11,240 nucleotides of DNA, taken from positions 1-11,240 of the forward strand of contig JAJYCH010000075.1 of the NCBI GenBank assembly GCA_021778575.1. The letters run 5' to 3'. Origin of the DNA: Planctomycetota bacterium. Its GTDB lineage: Bacteria > Planctomycetota > Planctomycetia > Isosphaerales > Isosphaeraceae. Of the stretch, positions 7,206 to 11,240 are shown piece by piece (the first letter of the stretch is position 1; each line of letters begins with the position of its first letter). The translations under genes were made by a program, and so were the position numbers. The notes under the pieces are model-generated. The model had not been told where the DNA came from. It worked only from the letters and a program-made list of their open reading frames with translations, and searched no databases.

Positions 7206-9215
7206 TCACTTCGACGCGGTCGTCGGAACCACAGGATTTTGAGCCTCACCCGAAGTTTTCTGAACGGCCGGGTCGGTCGGAAGCGTGTCGGGCAAGACGT
7301 CGGGGATGACGAGCTTCACGTCGTAAGCTGGGGTCGGGAATTTCATGGGCTCGGGCTTCGAGACCTGAGCGGCGGGATCGACCGGAAACCACTCCGACTG
7401 ATCCTGGAAAAACGATTTCACGTCGGGCGTGTTAATAACGGCCGGCTGGACGACGGGTATTCCAAACGGATCGGCCGGGACTGGTTTCCGGTCCTTGAGC
7501 AGTTGCGGAGGACCAAACGGGCCGGAATTGATCGCGGCGATCGGTTGAACGCCGCTGAAATCAAAAGGCATCGTCATCGCGGTCTTGTTGAGCCGGACGC
7601 CGAGGGCCTTGTGGTCGTCCTCTCGCCCCTGTTTCCGGTAGAGCCACGAGAGCAGGTTGGCGCAGTCGGTCAACTGCTGTACATCCTTGATCGAAGCGTT
7701 TTCGAGGATCGCAAACGCCCGGTTCAGGAGCGGTTCGGCCTGGTCGAGGTAGCCGATTCCCCCGGCGATCCGCCCTTGAAGCGTCAGGCTACGCGCGAAC
7801 TCGATCGAGTCCGCGCCATGGACGGCTTCGGCAAGCTCGGCCGCGCGCTTCGCCAGCGGCTCGGCCTCGGCATTCTTCTCTTGATTGCTCGTGATCACCG
7901 CAAGGGCGAAGATGTCGCGAAAGAGCGCGGGGTCTTTGGGTTCAGCCATTCGCTCGCGGATCGCGATGGCCCGTTCGAGCGGGGCTTCCATCTCGGCCCA
8001 CATTTGACGTTTGCCCTGGAGCTTCGTGATCCATTCGAGGAGCTGGACCACTTCGAGACTGTCGGGACCATGCAGTTTCTCGCGAATCGCCAGCGCTCGC
8101 TTGAGCACGGCGAATCCCTCCTCGGAAGCGCCTCTGTCGAAGAGGACTTCCGACACTCCTCCCAGACTCTGTTCGATCATCGGATCGTTTTCGTCGGACG
8201 ATGGCTCCTTGTCGAGGATCGTCAGAGCTTTTCGAGCCAACGTTTCGGCCTCTTCATGGCCACCCCGATAAAGAGTCAGCCTGGCGAGCACGGCCATCTG
8301 GACAGCGCGATGGAACTCGTTGGGCGCGGAGAACTTTTCGGAGACGCTCATCGCCCGCTTCAGGAGCGGTTCGGCCTCTTCATAGCGGGATTCGCCCACA
8401 TAGTAACTTGACAGATTATTCAAGCAGTCGGCCAGGTGCTCCGGCGGCAGCTTCGGGTCAACCTCGCAGACGGTCAGGGCTCGCCGAAGATATTGCTCGG
8501 CTTCGGTTTTCCGGTTCTGATTGAGCCGGATCTGGCCCAGGTAGAGGAGGCTTGTCGCCAGTTCTTCCGTATCGCAGTTGGGGTCGGCTTCGAGGAGATG
8601 TAATTCACGCTCGAAGAGGACGCCCGCTTCTTCAATTCGATCATGGCGCGTGAGGGTCTCCGCCCAGGCACCAAGCAAGTCGGGCAGAAGGTGTTGATCG
8701 GAGGGAGGAAATGATCCGGCGAGCGCGATCGATCGGCGGGCCAGTTCGTCGGCCTCGTCCTGATGCCCCTGAGCCAGGGCCAGTTCGGCGAGGATGCAAA
8801 GAAGCGCGACTCGATCGGCCTGGATCGACGGATGCCGCTCGGCGATGGCGAGCGACCGACGCGCCAGCCGTTCACCGTCGGCGAATTGCTTGCACTCGGC
8901 CATCCACAACGCCAGCGACATCAGCGGTCGGATCAAGGCGGGGTGATCGGACCCTAACACCCGCTCGCGGAGCGCCAGGAGTTCGCGAGTCAGCCGGGCT
9001 CCTTCTTCAAGATGATTCTCGTCCTCGGCGAGTTCGGCCGCTTTGAGCAAGTCGTTGCCGACGTTCGGAGTGCCCGCGCCGTGAATGGCAAACGGGCGAT
9101 CGCTGGAGGACTTTAGCCCGAGAGGTTTTTGAGTTGTGAACATCACGGCGATCGTTAACGCGGCGGTCGCGCTGAGCGTCAACCACTTCAATCCATTGAT
9201 CCGTCGGCGGGGCAT
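7206..9215 (-). CDS. Membrane-anchored tetratricopeptide-repeat (TPR) protein
   Basis: This 669-residue protein begins with a basic stretch and a membrane segment (PRRRINGLKWLTLSATAALTIAVMF, residues 2-25), which is a signal anchor or uncleaved signal. Residues about 55-545 are a run of TPR helical pairs at roughly 42-residue spacing, with typical motifs such as EEAEPLLKRAMSV, EEAETLARKALTI and LDQAEPLLNRAFAI. These resemble the kinesin-light-chain type of TPR. The last 120 or so residues are Pro-rich and not TPR (for example DFSGVQPIAAINSGPFGPP). The ATG at 9215 is chosen because GGAGGA lies 6 nt upstream (9222-9227). An in-frame ATG at 9344 would extend the protein into the 103-bp repeat and is less likely. 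TPRs mediate protein-protein contacts, so a periplasmic scaffold role is likely, with partners unknown. It lies downstream of the MBOAT gene on the same strand, separated by 190 bases. Confidence 0.88.
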   Translation of the reverse strand: MPRRRINGLKWLTLSATAALTIAVMFTTQKPLGLKSSSDRPFAIHGAGTPNVGNDLLKAAELAEDENHLEEGARLTRELLALRERVLGSDHPALIRPLMSLALWMAECKQFADGERLARRSLAIAERHPSIQADRVALLCILAELALAQGHQDEADELARRSIALAGSFPPSDQHLLPDLLGAWAETLTRHDRIEEAGVLFERELHLLEADPNCDTEELATSLLYLGQIRLNQNRKTEAEQYLRRALTVCEVDPKLPPEHLADCLNNLSSYYVGESRYEEAEPLLKRAMSVSEKFSAPNEFHRAVQMAVLARLTLYRGGHEEAETLARKALTILDKEPSSDENDPMIEQSLGGVSEVLFDRGASEEGFAVLKRALAIREKLHGPDSLEVVQLLEWITKLQGKRQMWAEMEAPLERAIAIRERMAEPKDPALFRDIFALAVITSNQEKNAEAEPLAKRAAELAEAVHGADSIEFARSLTLQGRIAGGIGYLDQAEPLLNRAFAILENASIKDVQQLTDCANLLSWLYRKQGREDDHKALGVRLNKTAMTMPFDFSGVQPIAAINSGPFGPPQLLKDRKPVPADPFGIPVVQPAVINTPDVKSFFQDQSEWFPVDPAAQVSKPEPMKFPTPAYDVKLVIPDVLPDTLPTDPAVQKTSGEAQNPVVPTTASK

Positions 9216-9221
9216 CGTTCG

Positions 9222-9227
9222 TCCTCC
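9222..9227 (-). promoter_or_regulatory. Ribosome binding site fixing the TPR gene start
   Basis: GGAGGA on the minus strand lies 6 nt before the ATG at 9215. It decides between that start and an in-frame ATG at 9344 that lies inside a repeat. Confidence 0.75.
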
Positions 9228-9269
9228 ATTGACGTTCGGGGACCGATATCGAAATGCAGCCCTTGTCTT

Positions 9270-9372
9270 GTCGAGTCCGCTGCGCGGACCGTGGTCGTTA
9301 GTATCGACCCTGGTTTCCGGCCGAAATCGTTGCTTCCCGAGCACAAAGGACGGTCCGCACAGCGGACCCTAC
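9270..9372 (+). repeat. 103-bp REPIN-like inverted-repeat element, copy 2
   Basis: This is the second copy of the element at 5717-5819, inverted relative to it and exactly the same length. The right end (9350-9372) is identical to the other copy's end sequence. The left end (9270-9292) has four changes, with its palindrome reduced to GTCCGC-TGC-GCGGAC. The copy lies between the MBOAT stop and the TPR start, and in the transcript it could form a hairpin that separates expression of the two genes. It also overlaps the longer, less likely reading of the TPR gene. Confidence 0.9.
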
Positions 9373-9405
9373 GCGTGATCTACAATTGTCGATTCTTGGT
9401 GGTTT

Positions 9406-10797
9406 TCAACCGCCGAAGGCGCGGCGGAACATGGCGAACCAGGCGGTCAGGCTCGGGCTGCTCCAGAGTGACCAGAGAAGCGAGATCGTCACGAACGTGG
9501 CGAGAGTCTGCGCCACGCGGATCATCAGCGCGAGATGGGGAGAGTGCGAACCGGTCGCTTTCCGGGGCTTTTCACGGGCGTCGAGCTGGACGTTGACCAG
9601 CACGAAGACACCGAGGATTCCCCAGAACAGGGCGTCGGGAACGCTGAAGCCCCATTTGCCCTTGAGCCAGAACATCTGGTAACCGTGGAGCGCCCAGGTG
9701 GTCACGAAGACGGCCGAGGTCGCCACCGCCAGGGTCAACCAGCGCGGCTTGCGCTTGAGCCGGAAGGCAACCGGGTTGAAGACCACCCGGATCATGAAGT
9801 CCTTCCAGTAAATGTTGATCCGTCGCCAGTAGTCGGTAAAGCTCGACGCCAGCAAGTAGTTATGATGCGTCGTCGGCAACTGGTAGCCGAACAGGTGGAG
9901 CATCCCGCACGCGATGTGGAACTGCCCTGAAACCTTCAAGTAAAGCAGATAATTGCACACGATGAACCCGACGAGCGTGGCCGGGCTATCGACCTCCTCG
10001 AACCGGATCAGCAACCGATTATCGACCAGGCGATACAGCAGAAGCTGGACCACGCCGTTGAAGATCATCCGGAGACCGGTCGCTTGCGTCTGGTGGATCT
10101 CGACGCTGAAGTGGCTCCGGACCATCGTCCGGTAGTCGACGACCGGAAACAATTTGAAGGCGTAGTTCGGCAAGAGGAAGAAGTAGCTCAGCGTGTCGAT
10201 CAGCGGTTCCGGTTGTTTGACGTGCTTGATTTCATACAAGTACAGGATCATTCGAAACATCAGCATCGAGCCAACGATCGGCCAGACGATGTCGGCCAGG
10301 TCGGACGATGCCGACCCGAACCGGACCCGGGCGAAACCCAGGGCCAGGGCCGATGTTCCGACGATCGCCGCGCGGATGGTCCAGGCGACGGGCAAGCGGC
10401 AGACACCGATGAACGTCAACGTCAGCGCCGAGATCACCAGCCCAGGAACTGCGCCAAAGACCGCGAACAGTCCGACGAACGACGTCGCCAGGAAGAACGG
10501 CTTCTTCCAGCGGAAGTCGAGCAAATAGTGGACCGGCAACGCGGCCAGGGCGATCGAGATCAGCAGAAAAAGGGCCCGGCCCTCGATCTCGTAAACTTTG
10601 ATAACGGCGAGCAAGAGGGCGAGGTGGCCCCAGATCGGCAGGAACTTGCGAAGGTCGCGCCGGGCGGTCTCGGGCTCGCCGGGGCGGAGTCCGGTCTCCG
10701 GCTCGGTCGATCGAGGGATCGGCAAGAACCGGCGATGCGGTGCAACTCGCGACTTGGCCGTCCGCGAGGCGACCGATGGTTGTTGATCGGGTCCCAA
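9406..10797 (-). CDS. MBOAT-family membrane O-acyltransferase
   Basis: This 463-residue membrane protein matches membrane-bound O-acyltransferases, which move acyl groups across or within the membrane onto polysaccharides, lipids or proteins (AlgI and DltB are relatives). Key features, numbered from the TTG at 10797, are LPNYAFKLFPVVDY (about 209-222), SFTDYWRRINIYWKDF (about 319-334) and TWALHGYQMFW (about 367-377). The His at about 371 is the expected catalytic residue, and the D-Y/F-W-R-R motif is typical of the family. About ten or more hydrophobic segments follow a polar N terminus of roughly 50 residues. The TTG start is preferred because GAGGAG lies 7 nt upstream. An ATG at 10929 in the same frame lacks a well-spaced ribosome site and its added 44 residues are Arg- and Pro-rich. 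No AlgJ- or SGNH-type partner gene lies in the window. Family assignment is firm; the acceptor is unknown. Confidence 0.87.
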   Translation of the reverse strand: MGPDQQPSVASRTAKSRVAPHRRFLPIPRSTEPETGLRPGEPETARRDLRKFLPIWGHLALLLAVIKVYEIEGRALFLLISIALAALPVHYLLDFRWKKPFFLATSFVGLFAVFGAVPGLVISALTLTFIGVCRLPVAWTIRAAIVGTSALALGFARVRFGSASSDLADIVWPIVGSMLMFRMILYLYEIKHVKQPEPLIDTLSYFFLLPNYAFKLFPVVDYRTMVRSHFSVEIHQTQATGLRMIFNGVVQLLLYRLVDNRLLIRFEEVDSPATLVGFIVCNYLLYLKVSGQFHIACGMLHLFGYQLPTTHHNYLLASSFTDYWRRINIYWKDFMIRVVFNPVAFRLKRKPRWLTLAVATSAVFVTTWALHGYQMFWLKGKWGFSVPDALFWGILGVFVLVNVQLDAREKPRKATGSHSPHLALMIRVAQTLATFVTISLLWSLWSSPSLTAWFAMFRRAFGG

Positions 10798-10804
10798 GAG
10801 CCGG

Positions 10805-10810
10805 CTCCTC
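10805..10810 (-). promoter_or_regulatory. Ribosome binding site supporting a TTG start for the MBOAT gene
   Basis: GAGGAG on the minus strand lies 7 nt before TTG 10797-10795. It favours this start over the upstream ATG at 10929, which has only AAGG directly touching it. Confidence 0.6.
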
Positions 10811-10875
10811 TGGCTGTCCCGTCCGATCCTGGTCGAATCGGCTCTGATCGCGTGGGGAGCGGGGCTCTTAAATGT

Positions 10876-10914
10876 GCGGGGGCCGGTCCATCCTTGGACC
10901 GGGTGTTCCCCCGC
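10876..10914. repeat. Imperfect hairpin: 15-bp stem with a 5-nt bulge
   Basis: GCGGGGG (10876-10882) pairs with CCCCCGC (10908-10914), and CCGGTCCA (10883-10890) pairs with TGGACCGG (10895-10902) around a TCCT loop. The bases GTGTT form a one-sided bulge. No T-run follows on either strand, so it is not a standard intrinsic terminator. It would lie in the 5' leader or N-terminal extension of the MBOAT gene. Confidence 0.6.
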
Positions 10915-10993
10915 GAGCGACCGCGCCATCCTTGCTTGCGTCGATACGGGCGTCGCGCCTCGATATCCGAGGCCGAAGAGGTTTGTAACCCTT

Positions 10994-11035
10994 CTTCCCG
11001 ACGGCCCACGGGGTATACCCGAAGGCCCGGGGAAG
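10994..11035. repeat. Nested palindrome centred on GGGTATACCC
   Basis: The 10-base perfect palindrome GGGTATACCC (11011-11020) is flanked symmetrically by GGCC (11003-11006 and 11024-11027) and by CTTCCC with GGGAAG (10994-10999 and 11030-11035). Short unpaired steps of 2-4 bases separate the arms. This could form a cruciform or RNA hairpin, or serve as a binding site for a dimeric protein. The function is unknown. Confidence 0.5.
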
Positions 11036-11076
11036 CGTCAAGGTCAGTGGGTCCATCGGACTCGGGACTCAAACTC

Positions 11077-11136
11077 GTAGGGTGGGTCGAGTGCAACGAG
11101 CCCCACCACGCAGACATGGTGGGGCTCGCTTAGTAC
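11077..11136. repeat. GTAGGGTGGGTCGAG-type palindromic repeat with 12-bp hairpin
   Basis: CGAGCCCCACCA (11097-11108) pairs perfectly with TGGTGGGGCTCG (11117-11128) around an 8-nt loop. The flank GTAGGGTGGGTCG (11077-11089) can instead pair with the CGAGCCCCACC arm, giving two mutually exclusive folds. The GTAGGGTGGGTCGAG lead-in is of a kind I recall as a dispersed intergenic repeat in several bacterial groups. It begins 26 nt downstream of the stop of the minus-strand gene at the right edge. It may help end that transcript, although no T-run follows. Confidence 0.7.
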
Positions 11137-11162
11137 AACGCCGCCGAGAAAGGGTATCGAAA

Positions 11163-11240
11163 TCACGCTGCCACTGGTTGACCTCCCTCTTGCGTGACCT
11201 CGGTGAGCTTGCATTTGGCCATGACCTTGGCCACCGACTT
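11163..11240 (-). CDS. C-terminal end of an unidentified protein (runs off right edge)
   Basis: Reading leftward from the right edge, 25 codons end in TGA at 11165-11163. The peptide ends KCKLTEVTQEGGQPVAA. G or C fills the third position of most codons and the first residues look like a helix (SVAKVMAKCK), which supports a real coding end. A strong hairpin repeat begins 26 nt after the stop. The piece is too short to assign a family. Confidence 0.45.
   Translation of the reverse strand, partial: KSVAKVMAKCKLTEVTQEGGQPVAA

Larger units (their letters stand above)
10811..11076. other. Palindrome-rich leader region upstream of the MBOAT gene
   Basis: No convincing gene is seen in this stretch. 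It holds the hairpin at 10876-10914, a small stem at 10957-10973 (GCCTCG-ATATC-CGAGGC) and the nested palindrome at 10994-11035. The MBOAT promoter is presumably here or just inside. The density of short palindromes suggests stacked or decayed dispersed repeats. Confidence 0.5.

Noticed and set aside
7239..8411. 390-codon plus-strand frame opposite the TPR gene
   Set aside because: It is antisense to clear TPR repeats. The product lacks any domain and the opposite frame has a strong ribosome site.
9398..9414. Small hairpin at the MBOAT stop codon as an intrinsic terminator
   Set aside because: The stem is only 7 bp including a G-T pair, and no T-run follows on the minus strand.
10084..11133. 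349-codon plus-strand frame opposite the MBOAT gene
   Set aside because: The product is an Arg, Asp and Gln-rich shadow of the minus-strand membrane protein and its palindromic leader.

Overview
The window looks like a chromosomal segment of a GC-rich, Gram-negative-type bacterium. A planctomycete, perhaps of the Isosphaeraceae, fits best. The reasons are the strong G/C preference at third codon positions, secreted and membrane-anchored housekeeping-type proteins, a kinesin-light-chain-like TPR protein, loosely packed genes on both strands, and intergenic DNA full of dispersed palindromes and a short ACGAACCCAAT-type repeat that I associate with planctomycete genomes. The taxonomic call is inference; there is no rRNA or marker gene here.

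Layout, left to right. Positions 1-407 (minus) hold the N-terminal part of a secreted protein that runs off the left edge and starts at GTG. Positions 408-989 are a lower-GC stretch with no convincing gene. Next come a GT-C membrane glycosyltransferase (990-2576, plus) and, converging on it, a secreted class-C beta-lactamase-like serine hydrolase (2604-4112, minus). Divergent from the hydrolase is a one-TM protein of uncertain family (4266-5630, plus), whose stop codon lies inside a repeat. A repeat-rich spacer containing a 103-bp inverted-repeat element separates it from a class I SAM methyltransferase (5901-6686, plus), which is followed closely by a small one-TM protein (6744-7055, plus). 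Three copies of a CAAAACGAACCCAAT-type repeat fill the next gap. On the minus strand lie a membrane-anchored TPR protein (7206-9215) and, upstream of it, an MBOAT-family acyltransferase (9406-10797). A second copy of the 103-bp element, in the opposite orientation, sits between these two. The right end has several palindromes, a 12-bp-stem hairpin repeat, and the last 25 codons of another minus-strand gene.

There is no clear operon-encoded system. The genes mainly concern the cell envelope: membrane glycosyl transfer, O-acyl transfer, and secreted hydrolysis. No defence system, CRISPR array, tRNA, rRNA or transposase gene is visible. The most unusual content is in the non-coding DNA: two equal-length REPIN-like elements in inverted orientation, a triplicated short repeat, and a nested palindrome cluster ahead of the MBOAT gene.
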